This document shows, piece by piece, positions 56,109 through 63,921 of a stretch of DNA of 64,000 nucleotides. Position numbers and translations under genes: made by a program. The stretch is from Chelatococcus sp. (GTDB taxonomy: Bacteria > Pseudomonadota > Alphaproteobacteria > Rhizobiales > Beijerinckiaceae). The stretch is taken from positions 8,728-72,727 of the forward strand of contig QFQY01000034.1 in the NCBI GenBank assembly GCA_003248805.1. The letters are read 5' to 3'. Position 1 is the first letter of the stretch. Each line of letters begins with the position of its first letter. The notes beneath the pieces were generated by a model. The model was given only the letters and a program-made list of their open reading frames with translations. It had not been told where the DNA came from and did not search any database.

Positions 56109-56666
56109 ATGAACGACGACGTGCCCACCGGCCGGCTCCGCGACATCCCGCATCGTCGCTGGAAGGATTATCCGAAACCCGGCGTCGACTATCCCGACAG
56201 CGCGATCATGACATGCGAGCCCGAGGATGCCACGCATGTCGTCTCCGAGCTCGCCGCCGCCCTTCCCGCCGAGGCCGACCTGCTGGCGGGCATCGACATC
56301 GGCGGGCTCGGCTTCGCCGGTGCGCTCGCTTGCACGCGAGGCATCGGCTTCATCGACATTCGCAAGGTCGCCGCGCTGCGGCCCGAAGTCGTCGGCAGCA
56401 TCCTCTCGAACTACGATCTCGGCTTCGGCGTCGCGATCTCCAAAGGCAACCGGCTCGCGGGGCGCACCGCGATCGTGATCGACGACTGCCTGATCAGCGG
56501 GACCACCGCGGTGGCCGCAGTCCAGTTGCTCCGGCACCTCGGTGCACGCTGCGACCATGCGCTGTTCGTGTTCGAGATCGACGGGATGAGCGGGCGCGAG
56601 CGCCTGCGGCAAGCAGGCGTCGCGACGACGGCGCTCAGGACGGTGCCGCCCCGCGAGCCGGCCTGA
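56109..56666 (+). CDS. Phosphoribosyltransferase family protein (adenine phosphoribosyltransferase-like)
   Basis: A 185-residue type I phosphoribosyltransferase. The PRPP-binding loop is VIDDCLISGTTAVAAVQLL and the upstream glycine-rich LLAGIDIGGLGFAGALACTR matches the APRT fold. The N-terminal DIPHRRWKDYPKPGVDYPD resembles the DFPKPGI stretch of APRT, so purine salvage is plausible, yet divergence is enough that the base is uncertain. ATG 56109 is supported by length. It diverges from the YffB-like gene. Confidence 0.8.
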   Translation: MNDDVPTGRLRDIPHRRWKDYPKPGVDYPDSAIMTCEPEDATHVVSELAAALPAEADLLAGIDIGGLGFAGALACTRGIGFIDIRKVAALRPEVVGSILSNYDLGFGVAISKGNRLAGRTAIVIDDCLISGTTAVAAVQLLRHLGARCDHALFVFEIDGMSGRERLRQAGVATTALRTVPPREPA

Positions 56667-56699
56667 GAGACAGCCTGGACACCCCTGCAGGCCCCGTCC

Positions 56700-56731
56700 C
56701 GAGAAGCCGTTCCGTCAGGAACGGCTTCTCG
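56700..56731. terminator. Long perfect hairpin, possible bidirectional terminator
   Basis: A perfect 14-base-pair stem (56700-56713 with 56718-56731; core GAGAAGCCGTTCC) and a 4-base GTCA loop, in the gap between two converging genes. No T-tract follows on either strand, so it may be a repeat-type hairpin or a transcript 3'-end protector and not a classical terminator. Confidence 0.5.
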
Positions 56732-56763
56732 AAGGAGGCTTCAGCAGGCTCCGGAACCATCTG

Positions 56764-56807
56764 GACCATCCTTCGAGACGCCGCTGCGCGGCTCCCCGGG
56801 ATGAGGG
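56764..56807. repeat. Probable dispersed intergenic palindromic repeat
   Basis: The stretch beginning GACCATCCTTCGAGACGC and ending GGGATGAGGG has CATC/GATG ends and an inner GCCGC-TGC-GCGGC hairpin. From memory this wording closely resembles a repeat scattered through intergenic regions of many Bosea, Bradyrhizobium and Methylobacterium genomes. Only one copy is in the window. Confidence 0.5.
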
Positions 56808-56837
56808 CTCCCATTGTCGAACGGGCCTTAAGGCGGC

Positions 56838-57542
56838 TCAGGGCCTCTTCGGGATGTCGAGGCCGCGCTGCACCGCCGGCCGCGCCAGGCAGCGCTCGAG
56901 CCAGGCCGGCACGGTCTTGAGCGTGTCATACTCGACCAGCTCGCCCGCGCCGTAGAAACCGACCAGATTGCGGACCCAGCCGACGAGCGCGATATCCGCG
57001 ATGGTGTATTCGCCGCCCATGATCCAGTCGCGGCCTTCCAGCCGCGTTTCGAGCACGCCGAGCAGGCGCTTGCTCTCGCTGGCGTAGCGATCGCGCGGAC
57101 GCTTGTCCTCGTATTCGCGGCCGGCGAACTTGTGGAAGAAGCCGAGCTGCCCGAACATCGGGCCGATGGCGGCCATCTGGAAGAACACCCACTGGATGGT
57201 CTCGTAGCGGGCGGCGGGATCCTGCGGCAGCAGCTTGCCGGCCTTCTCGGCGAGATAGAGCAGGATCGCGCCCGACTCCCAGAGGCCGAAGGGCTTCCCG
57301 CCCGGACCGTCCGGATCGATGATCGCCGGAATCTTGCCGTTGGGATTGAGCGAGAGGAACTCGGGCCCCCAGGTCTCGTTCTGGCCGATATTGATCGTAT
57401 GCAGCTCGTAAGGCAGGCCGAGCTCTTCGAGCGCGATCGAAACCTTCACGCCGTTCGGCGTCGGCAGGGAATAGAGCTGGATGCGATCAGGGTGGCTCGC
57501 TGGCCAACGCTTCGTGATCGGGAACGCGGAAAGATCGGCCAT
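56838..57542 (-). CDS. Glutathione S-transferase (YghU/YfcG, Nu-class type)
   Basis: A 234-residue GST. The thioredoxin-like domain starts after a ~20-residue leader (IQLYSLPTPNGVKVSIALEE), with NGKIPAIIDPDG (cis-Pro) and LWESGAILLYLAEKAG (glutathione contact). The helical domain has the N-capping motif YTIADIALVGWVRNL. The TPNGVK active-site wording and the length match YghU/YfcG proteins, which reduce disulfides with glutathione. AGGAG lies five bases before the ATG at 57542. Confidence 0.92.
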   Translation of the reverse strand: MADLSAFPITKRWPASHPDRIQLYSLPTPNGVKVSIALEELGLPYELHTINIGQNETWGPEFLSLNPNGKIPAIIDPDGPGGKPFGLWESGAILLYLAEKAGKLLPQDPAARYETIQWVFFQMAAIGPMFGQLGFFHKFAGREYEDKRPRDRYASESKRLLGVLETRLEGRDWIMGGEYTIADIALVGWVRNLVGFYGAGELVEYDTLKTVPAWLERCLARPAVQRGLDIPKRP

Positions 57543-57660
57543 AGGGGCTCCTGCAGCTGTCGTGCCGCCGGAAGATAGGCCACCGGGCCCGCCGCGCAAT
57601 GCCCGCTCCGCGCAACGCCGCCCGGCGCCTGGCCGGGCGGCCGCAGCGGCCGGGGAGCGC

Positions 57661-57801
57661 TCAGCGGCCCCGTTCGAGGGTCGTCTTGGCGTCGGACCGC
57701 TTGGCGGGCGGCGGGGTGAGGTCGGGCTGGGCGGTGGCGGCACAGGCGGCGAGCGCCATGGCGAGCAGGCTGGCGAGAACGAGACGGCTGGAGAGATGCA
57801 T
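57661..57801 (-). CDS. Small 46-residue lipoprotein
   Basis: The product reads MHLSSRLVLASLLAMALAAC and continues with a short hydrophilic tail rich in Pro, Lys and Arg (QPDLTPPPAKRSDAKTTLER). A lipobox (LAAC, Cys20) after a hydrophobic core indicates lipidation; mature length is only 27 residues. AGGA precedes the ATG. It resembles the small hypothetical lipoproteins often overlooked in annotation. It lies upstream of the GST gene, same strand, and diverges from rsmB. Confidence 0.6.
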   Translation of the reverse strand: MHLSSRLVLASLLAMALAACAATAQPDLTPPPAKRSDAKTTLERGR

Positions 57802-57981
57802 GGGTCGATGTCCTGTCGGCCGCGATCTGCGGTCGTGTCGTCTTCCGACTCGAACGCGGCATCGTCAAGGCTGCGGCGGCAGGGGCTCCATGCCGCCGGG
57901 GCATCGTTTAACTGGTTGAAACCGAGGCTGCCTTGCGGCATTGCGGCCCACGGCCATGTCGGCCTCCCGGAACGAGCGAAC

Positions 57982-59280
57982 ATGACGCCTGCCGCACGCA
58001 TCAGCGCCGCCATCGAGGTGCTGGCCGATATCATCGAGCGCAGGCGCCCCGCAGCCGATGCGCTGAAGGACTGGGGCCTCTCGCGCCGCTTCGCCGGCTC
58101 GAAGGACCGCGCGGCGGTCGCCTCGCTGGTCTACGACGCGCTGCGCCGGAAGGCGTCCTCCAGCTTCGCCATGGCGTCCGAGGCGCCGCGCGCGCTCGTG
58201 CTCGGCATGCTGAGAGGCCTGCGCGGGCTCGAGACGGCCGAGATCGCCGCGCTCTGCTCCGGGGAGAACCACGCGCCCTCGCCCCTCACGGCCGACGAAA
58301 CGGCCCTGCTGACCGCCTTCTCCTGCGATGGAGCGGAAGACTGGATTCGCGCAGACGTGCCGGAATGGCTCTGGCCGTCCTTCGCGCGGACCTTCGGTCC
58401 GGCGGCGGTCGCCGAGGGCGAGGCGCTGGCGGCGCGGGCCCCGGTCGACCTGCGCGTCAACCGCCTGAGGACCGGACGCGAAGCAGCCTTCTCCGCGCTG
58501 GCGCCGCTGGCGCCCGAGCGCGGCGCCTGGTCGCCTGACGCGCTGCGCTTTCTGCCCGGCCATGACGGGCGCGGCCCTTCGCTCCAGGCCGAGCCCGGCT
58601 TCTTCGCCGGCGCGTTCGAGATCCAGGACGAGGGCTCGCAGCTCGTGACCCTGCTCGCGGGCGCGAAACCAGGCACGATCGTGGTCGACCTCTGCGCCGG
58701 CGCCGGCGGCAAGACGCTGGCGCTCGCCGCCCTGATGCAGGACAGCGGGCGCCTGCTGGCGACCGATCTCGACGCGCGCCGCCTCGCCCCCCTGCATGAG
58801 CGGCTCGCCCGCTCGGGGGCGACGATCGTCGAGATCCGCATCCCGCGCTCGCGCGGCGACGAGCCGCTGTCCGATGTCGCCGGCAAGGCCGATCTCGTGC
58901 TGGTCGACGCCCCCTGCACGGGTTCGGGCACCTGGCGGCGTAATCCCGATGCGAAATGGCGGGTCCGCCCCGGTGCGCTGGCCGAGCGCGTCAAGGATCA
59001 GGCGGGTGTGCTCGCGCGCGCCGCGCGGCTGGTAAAGCCGGGCGGGCGCATCGCCTACATCACCTGCTCGGTCCTGCCGGAAGAAAACGACGACGCGGTG
59101 CGCGCCTTCCTCGCGAGCCAGCCGGGCTTCGCGGCCCTGCCCCTCGCGGAGGTGCTCGCGGGCGCCGAAACCGACCTCACCCTGCTCGGCCGCTTCGCCA
59201 CCGAATTCGGCCTGCAACTCTCGCCGCTGCGCACCGGCACGGACGGGTTCTACCTGTCCTGCATCCAGCGGAGCGCTTGA
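57982..59280 (+). CDS. rsmB: RsmB/NOP-family 16S rRNA (cytosine-C5) methyltransferase
   Basis: A 432-residue SAM-dependent RNA methyltransferase. An N-terminal NusB-like helical domain (ALKDWGLSRRFAGSKDRAAV, VYDALRRKASSSFAM) is followed by the catalytic domain: VVDLCAGAGGKTLALAALM (SAM site), DLVLVDAPCTGSGTWRRNPD (release cysteine) and IAYITCSVLPEEN (nucleophile cysteine). The target is probably 16S C967 by homology to RsmB, but other NOP targets are possible. ATG 57982 gives the expected N-terminus. Confidence 0.9.
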   Translation: MTPAARISAAIEVLADIIERRRPAADALKDWGLSRRFAGSKDRAAVASLVYDALRRKASSSFAMASEAPRALVLGMLRGLRGLETAEIAALCSGENHAPSPLTADETALLTAFSCDGAEDWIRADVPEWLWPSFARTFGPAAVAEGEALAARAPVDLRVNRLRTGREAAFSALAPLAPERGAWSPDALRFLPGHDGRGPSLQAEPGFFAGAFEIQDEGSQLVTLLAGAKPGTIVVDLCAGAGGKTLALAALMQDSGRLLATDLDARRLAPLHERLARSGATIVEIRIPRSRGDEPLSDVAGKADLVLVDAPCTGSGTWRRNPDAKWRVRPGALAERVKDQAGVLARAARLVKPGGRIAYITCSVLPEENDDAVRAFLASQPGFAALPLAEVLAGAETDLTLLGRFATEFGLQLSPLRTGTDGFYLSCIQRSA

Positions 59281-59329
59281 AGGCCGCAGAGCCGTTGCGC
59301 GGCCGCGCGCGATCCATTAACCGAGCGCG

Positions 59330-60895
59330 ATGACGCACGATCATCCGCACGACTCCATCCTCATCATCGATTTCGGCTCGCAGGTGACGCAGCTGATCGC
59401 GCGACGCATCCGCGAGATCGGCGTCTATTGCGAGATCGCACCGTTCCAGTCGGCCTCCGAGGCCTTCCGGCGGCTGGCGCCGAAGGGTGTGATCTTCTCC
59501 GGCGGCCCCGCCTCGGTGCCGGAGGAAGGCAGCCCCCGCGCCCCGCAGGAGATCTTCTCCACCGGCCTGCCGATTCTCGGCATCTGCTATGGCCAGCAGA
59601 CCATGGCGCAGCAGCTAGGCGGCAGGGTCGAGAGCGGGCATGCGGCCGAGTTCGGCCGCGCCGATGTCGAGATCGTCACCCCGTCGGCGCTGTTCGAAGG
59701 CGTCTGGGAGGAAGGCGGGCGCTATCCCGTCTGGATGAGCCATGGCGACCGCGTCACGCAGCTTCCGGCCGGCTTTACCGTCAAGGCGACCTCCGAGAAC
59801 GCGCCCTATGCCGTGGCCAGCGACGAGGAGCGCCGCTTCTATTCGACCATGTTCCACCCGGAGGTCGTCCATACGCCGGACGGCGCGAAGCTCCTGCGCA
59901 ACTTCGTGGTCGAGATCTGCGGCTGCAAGCCGGACTGGAGCATGTCCGCCTATCGCGCCGAGACGATCAAGAAGATCCAGGAGCAGGTCGGCACGGGCCG
60001 CGTGATCTGCGGCCTCTCCGGCGGCGTCGATTCCGCCGTCGCGGCCGTACTGATCCACGAGGCGATCGGCGACCAGCTCACCTGCGTCTTCGTCGATCAC
60101 GGGCTGATGCGGCTGGGCGAGGCCGAGCAGGTCGTGACTCTCTTCAGGGATCACTACAACATCCCGCTCGTCCACGTTGAAGCCGAAGAGCTTTTCCTTT
60201 CCGAGCTCGCCAAGTGCGGCCCCGATCCGGAGGCCAAGCGCAAGACCATCGGCCGGCTCTTCATCGACGTCTTCGACGCCGAGGCGGCCAAGCTCGGCGG
60301 CGCGGATTTCCTGGCCCAGGGCACGCTCTATCCGGACGTGATCGAGAGCGTCTCCTTCTCGGGCGGCCCCTCGGTCACGATCAAGAGCCACCACAATGTC
60401 GGCGGCCTGCCCGAGCGCATGAAGATGAAGCTCGTCGAGCCGCTGCGCGAGCTGTTCAAGGACGAGGTCCGCGTGCTCGGCCGCGAGCTCGGCCTGCCCG
60501 AGGCCTTCGTCGGCCGCCACCCCTTCCCGGGGCCGGGCCTCGCCATCCGCTGCCCGGGCGAGATCACCAAGGAAAAGCTCGACATCCTGCGCAAGGCGGA
60601 TGCGATCTATCTCGACGAGATCCGCAAGGCCGGGCTCTACGACGTGATCTGGCAGGCCTTCGCGGTGCTGCTGCCGGTGCGCACCGTCGGCGTGATGGGC
60701 GATTACCGCACCTACGACCATGTCTGCGCGCTGCGCGCCGTGACCTCGGTCGACGGCATGACGGCCGACTTCTACCCCTACGACATGGCCTTCCTCGGCC
60801 GCACCGCGACCCGCATCATCAACGAGGTCAAGGGCATCAACCGCGTCGTCTACGACGTGACGAGCAAGCCCCCCGGCACGATCGAGTGGGAATAG
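59330..60895 (+). CDS. guaA: GMP synthase (glutamine-hydrolysing)
   Basis: A 521-residue enzyme converting XMP to GMP. The amidotransferase domain has nucleophile Cys86 in PILGICYGQQTMAQQLGG and the His/Glu pair in MFHPEVVHTPDG. The ATP pyrophosphatase P-loop is SGGVDS at residues 230-235, and the dimerisation domain ends with the conserved TSKPPGTIEWE. It lies 49 bases after rsmB. A hairpin region follows. Confidence 0.97.
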   Translation: MTHDHPHDSILIIDFGSQVTQLIARRIREIGVYCEIAPFQSASEAFRRLAPKGVIFSGGPASVPEEGSPRAPQEIFSTGLPILGICYGQQTMAQQLGGRVESGHAAEFGRADVEIVTPSALFEGVWEEGGRYPVWMSHGDRVTQLPAGFTVKATSENAPYAVASDEERRFYSTMFHPEVVHTPDGAKLLRNFVVEICGCKPDWSMSAYRAETIKKIQEQVGTGRVICGLSGGVDSAVAAVLIHEAIGDQLTCVFVDHGLMRLGEAEQVVTLFRDHYNIPLVHVEAEELFLSELAKCGPDPEAKRKTIGRLFIDVFDAEAAKLGGADFLAQGTLYPDVIESVSFSGGPSVTIKSHHNVGGLPERMKMKLVEPLRELFKDEVRVLGRELGLPEAFVGRHPFPGPGLAIRCPGEITKEKLDILRKADAIYLDEIRKAGLYDVIWQAFAVLLPVRTVGVMGDYRTYDHVCALRAVTSVDGMTADFYPYDMAFLGRTATRIINEVKGINRVVYDVTSKPPGTIEWE

Positions 60896-60960
60896 GCGGA
60901 GCGGCGGCATTCTCTCCGGGTCGGCGAAGCCGGCTTTTCGCTGGCCGCCACGGGCGTCCC

Positions 60961-60994
60961 CGAGGAAATCCTCGCGGCGGGTGACGCCCGCCGC
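60961..60994 (+). terminator. Hairpin region after guaA
   Basis: A small CGAGG-AAAT-CCTCG hairpin (60961-60974) abuts an 8-base-pair G+C stem (GCGGCGGG at 60974-60981 with CCCGCCGC at 60987-60994), about 65 bases past the guaA stop. There is no T-tract, so termination is only possible. Confidence 0.4.
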
Positions 60995-61031
60995 CTCGCC
61001 GACGACTTTGGCGCGGACGCGGCGCGAACAT

Positions 61032-61045
61032 TTGACCTAGCTCAA
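61032..61045 (+). promoter_or_regulatory. FNR/FixK-type operator
   Basis: TTGA-CCTAGC-TCAA is an exact TTGA-N6-TCAA palindrome, the half-site arrangement of FNR, FixK and related Crp-family regulators of low-oxygen genes. It is centred about 72 bases before the first ATG of a four-gene cluster, which suits activation from about -41 of a start near 61080. Confidence 0.65.
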
Positions 61046-61110
61046 GGTCATCCTCCTGCCATGCGCTCAGTCTGAGACGGTGTCCGGGGGATAACGCCAG
61101 GAGAGCCGTC

Positions 61111-61566
61111 ATGCGGACGCCCATGAGTGCCGCCGGTCTGGAGAGCATCGACCACACCGTCGTGCTCACCCGTGCCTGGATCGACGAGCTGGATACGTCG
61201 CTGGGCTGGTGCAACAAGCACCGCTCCTACCGCCTGCTGCAGGCGGTGCTGCGCACCTTGCGCGACTGGCTGCCTCCGCACGAGGTGGTCGCGTTCGGCG
61301 CCGAACTGCCCCAGCTTCTGCGGGGCGTCTATTATGACGGCTGGCGACCGGCCGCGGCCCCCATGCGCCGGCGCGGCGACGTCGATTTCATGGCGGCGGC
61401 CAGAGACACGTTCGCGAGCGAGGCCTGCGATCTCTCGCCCGAGACTGTGGCGGCCGTCTTCCTGTTGCTGACCGATAAGCTCTCGGGCGATGCCGGCGAA
61501 GCGGTCCACGGCGCCCTTCCCGTCGAGATGCGATCGTTGTGGCCGCTCGCTCGCCAGGCAGCGTGA
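61111..61566 (+). CDS. DUF2267 domain protein
   Basis: A 151-codon gene for a cytosolic helical protein of the DUF2267 family: HTVVLTRAWIDELDTSLGW, SYRLLQAVLRTLRDWLPPHE, FGAELPQLLRGVYYDGWRP, then a weaker second repeat. The family has no established biochemical role; in rhizobia it appears among stress or microaerobic genes. AGGAGAG lies seven bases before the ATG. It is first in the cluster behind the FNR/FixK-type box and precedes the DUF3775 gene by seven bases. Confidence 0.82.
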   Translation: MRTPMSAAGLESIDHTVVLTRAWIDELDTSLGWCNKHRSYRLLQAVLRTLRDWLPPHEVVAFGAELPQLLRGVYYDGWRPAAAPMRRRGDVDFMAAARDTFASEACDLSPETVAAVFLLLTDKLSGDAGEAVHGALPVEMRSLWPLARQAA

Positions 61567-61573
61567 GGTCATC

Positions 61574-61978
61574 ATGCCCGATGTCGCCCCGGAACTGTCG
61601 ATCTCTGCCGAGAAGCTCGGCTTCCTGATCGCCAAGGCGCGCGAGTTCGACGTCAAGGACGTGGTGACCGACCCGGGCGATTCCTCCAACGCGACCGACG
61701 ACGGGATGCTCTCCGTGCTCGAGGATCACCGCGACGATCCGGTCGTCAGGGAGTTTGCCGGATTCGTGCGGGCGCTGAGCGAAGACGAGCAGGTCGATCT
61801 CGTCGCCCTCGCCTGGCTCGGCCGCGGCGATGGCGGCGTCGACGACTGGCCGCAATTGCGTGCGGAGGCCGCGAGAGCGCACAACCGGCGCACTGCCGCC
61901 TATCTGCTCGGAATGCCGCTGCTCTCGAACCATCTGGAAGACGCGCTTTCCCAGCTCGGTATCTCGTACGAGGAATGA
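61574..61978 (+). CDS. DUF3775 domain protein
   Basis: A 134-residue protein of the DUF3775 family: LSISAEKLGFLIAKAREFDV, VTDPGDSSNATDDGMLSVLE, FVRALSEDEQVDLVALAWLG and AYLLGMPLLSNHLEDALSQL. The family is uncharacterised; the acidic, helix-rich composition suggests a soluble cytoplasmic protein. GAGG sits six bases ahead of the ATG, and the gene is tightly linked to the DUF2267 gene, so the two are co-expressed. Confidence 0.82.
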   Translation: MPDVAPELSISAEKLGFLIAKAREFDVKDVVTDPGDSSNATDDGMLSVLEDHRDDPVVREFAGFVRALSEDEQVDLVALAWLGRGDGGVDDWPQLRAEAARAHNRRTAAYLLGMPLLSNHLEDALSQLGISYEE

Positions 61979-62027
61979 GCACGCCCTCGCGAGGCATTCG
62001 CGAACGGATATGATCGGAGGCCCTGCC

Positions 62028-62483
62028 ATGACGATCCTTGCCATTCCCGCCGAAGCGCTGGTGTTCATCGGCGACGGACAGAAAGCGCTCTTCCTGCGCA
62101 ACGCCGGCGACGCCATCCTCCCGAAACTCGTCGTCGAACGCGTCTTTCACTCCGACAATCCGCCCACGCGCGATCAGGGCACCGACCAGCCGGGACGCAG
62201 TTTCGCGAGCGCGGGGACGACCGCGCGCAGCAGCGTGGAGGCGACGGACTGGCACCAACTCGAGAAGCAGCATTTCGCGCGGAACGTGGCCCAGGCGCTC
62301 GAGAAGCATGTGCGGGCGGGAAAGGTGAAGGCCCTCATCGTCGCCGCACCGCCCCGAACGCTCGCGGAGCTCAGGCAGGCGCTGCCCCGTGACGTGCAGG
62401 ACCGGATTCTCGCCGAGATCGACAAGGACCTGACCGGACACCCGGTCTCCGAGATCGAGCGCCTTCTGCTCGACCGAACCTGA
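62028..62483 (+). CDS. Host-attachment family protein (baeRF-like)
   Basis: A 151-residue protein resembling those annotated as required for attachment to host cells in Agrobacterium: LVFIGDGQKALFLRNAGD near the N-terminus, WHQLEKQHFARNVAQALEKH in the middle and ALIVAAPPRTLAELRQALP followed by the tail GHPVSEIERLL. The fold is related to archaeal release-factor-like (baeRF) domains, so a ribosome or RNA role is a fair alternative to attachment. GGAGG precedes the ATG at 62028 with ideal spacing. Third gene of the cluster. Confidence 0.82.
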   Translation: MTILAIPAEALVFIGDGQKALFLRNAGDAILPKLVVERVFHSDNPPTRDQGTDQPGRSFASAGTTARSSVEATDWHQLEKQHFARNVAQALEKHVRAGKVKALIVAAPPRTLAELRQALPRDVQDRILAEIDKDLTGHPVSEIERLLLDRT

Positions 62484-62606
62484 ACGCGCGCGGATCGAAA
62501 GGGAGGGTCCGGCCCTGTCGTGGCCGAGCCCGCTCCTCCGAGGGCAGCCCCGCCGGACGCGGCACAGGCGCGCGCAATGACGCGGCCTGCGATCTGGAGA
62601 TCGTCG

Positions 62607-63791
62607 ATGCCGAACCAACGACAGTCTCATGCCGAGCGCGGTGACGAAGCCGACCGCAAGACGCAGGCCGGTCCATTGCCGGGTGCGACGGGCACGTTCG
62701 AGAGCCTTGCGTCACTCGCCTGGCCGCTCGCCTTCGCGGCCTCGATGAGCCGGGCCGCGGCGTCCTCGCTCGACGCGATGGCCCTCGCCTTCGCGCAAGG
62801 CCAGGCCGAGCCGACGTCGCCGGAGAGCGAATGGGCGACGCCCGGCATCGTCAGGCTCGAGCTGCCGTCGCTGCGGCTGCGCGATGTCTCGTCCGGCCCG
62901 GCCGGCCCCGCGACGGTCATCTGCGCGCCCTTCGCCTTGCACCGGGCCACGGTGGCGGATTTCGCGCCGGGGCACAGCCTGGTCGAAATGCTGCGCGAAG
63001 CGGGAAGCGGCCGGCTGTTCGTCACGGACTGGCGCTCGGCGACACCCGAAATGCGCGACCATTCGATCGACACCTATCTCGCCGAGCTCAACGTCGCCGT
63101 GGACGAGGTCGGAGTCCCCGTCAACCTCGTCGGGCTCTGCCAGGGCGGATGGCTCGCGCTGGTCTATGCCGCGCGTTTCCCGGGCAAGGTGCGCCGTCTC
63201 GTCCTTGCCGGGGCACCGGTCGACATCGCCGCCGCCCCCTCGCCGCTCGCCCGCCTCGTCGCCGAGACGCCCGCCGCGACCTTCGAGGCGCTGGTCCGCA
63301 GCGGCGACGGGCGCGTTCTGGGGCGCCACCTGCTGCGGGCATGGTCCCCGTCGCTTCCCGACGAGGAAACCGACCGAATATTGCAGATTCCGCCCGGCGC
63401 GCCGCCCGAACACGTCCACGCACTCGAAGAGCGGTTCCGCCACTGGTATGGAAGCACGGTCGATCTGCCTGGGGTCTATTACCTTCAGGTCGTCCGGCAC
63501 GTCTTCAAGCGCAACGAGATCGCGGACGGGCAATTCACCGCTCTCGGCCGCCGCATCGCATTGAAGGACGTGACGATGCCGGTCTTCCTGCTCGCCGCCC
63601 GCGACGACGAGGTGGTCGCGCCCGAGCAACTCATGGCGACTGCGGACCTGATCGGCACGCCGCGATCGCGCGTCACGAGCGTGGTCGAGCCCTGCGGCCA
63701 TCTCGGCCTGTTCCTAGGGGCGCGGACGCTCGCCGGCCCCTGGCGGAGGATCGCAGGCTGGCTCGACGGCGATGAAGACGGTTCGCGTTGA
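62607..63791 (+). CDS. Alpha/beta hydrolase related to PHA synthase (PhaC-like)
   Basis: A protein of about 394 residues with an alpha/beta-hydrolase core. The nucleophile elbow is GLCQGG, with Cys178, matching the PHA-synthase box GxCxGG instead of the serine GxSxG of lipases. Asp in LAARDDEVVAP and His in EPCGHLGLFLG complete a triad. The N-terminal domain of true PhaC (~590 residues) is missing, and the polypeptide starts with a low-complexity leader and an amphipathic helix (SLAWPLAFAASMSRAAASSL). Polymerase, hydrolase or phasin-like granule roles are all open. ATG 62607 has GGAG eight bases upstream; GTG 62520 is a longer option. Confidence 0.75.
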   Translation: MPNQRQSHAERGDEADRKTQAGPLPGATGTFESLASLAWPLAFAASMSRAAASSLDAMALAFAQGQAEPTSPESEWATPGIVRLELPSLRLRDVSSGPAGPATVICAPFALHRATVADFAPGHSLVEMLREAGSGRLFVTDWRSATPEMRDHSIDTYLAELNVAVDEVGVPVNLVGLCQGGWLALVYAARFPGKVRRLVLAGAPVDIAAAPSPLARLVAETPAATFEALVRSGDGRVLGRHLLRAWSPSLPDEETDRILQIPPGAPPEHVHALEERFRHWYGSTVDLPGVYYLQVVRHVFKRNEIADGQFTALGRRIALKDVTMPVFLLAARDDEVVAPEQLMATADLIGTPRSRVTSVVEPCGHLGLFLGARTLAGPWRRIAGWLDGDEDGSR

Positions 63792-63883
63792 GGCGCTCCC
63801 CCCTGGGCGCCGGCAACAGGCGCGGCGGCGCACAGGCGCGGCCTGCAGGGGAGCGCGAGCGGCTTCCTCGCGCGACATCGAGA

Positions 63884-63914
63884 GGCCCGGGCGGCGCCAC
63901 CGGCGGCCCGGGCC
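63884..63914 (-). terminator. Hairpin after the amino-acid ABC transporter ATPase gene
   Basis: GGCCCGGGC (63884-63892) pairs with GCCCGGGCC (63906-63914) around a G+C-rich 13-base loop, eight bases past the minus-strand stop at 63922. No T-tract is seen. It may also limit readthrough from the PhaC-like gene. Confidence 0.5.
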
Positions 63915-63921
63915 GAACGCT

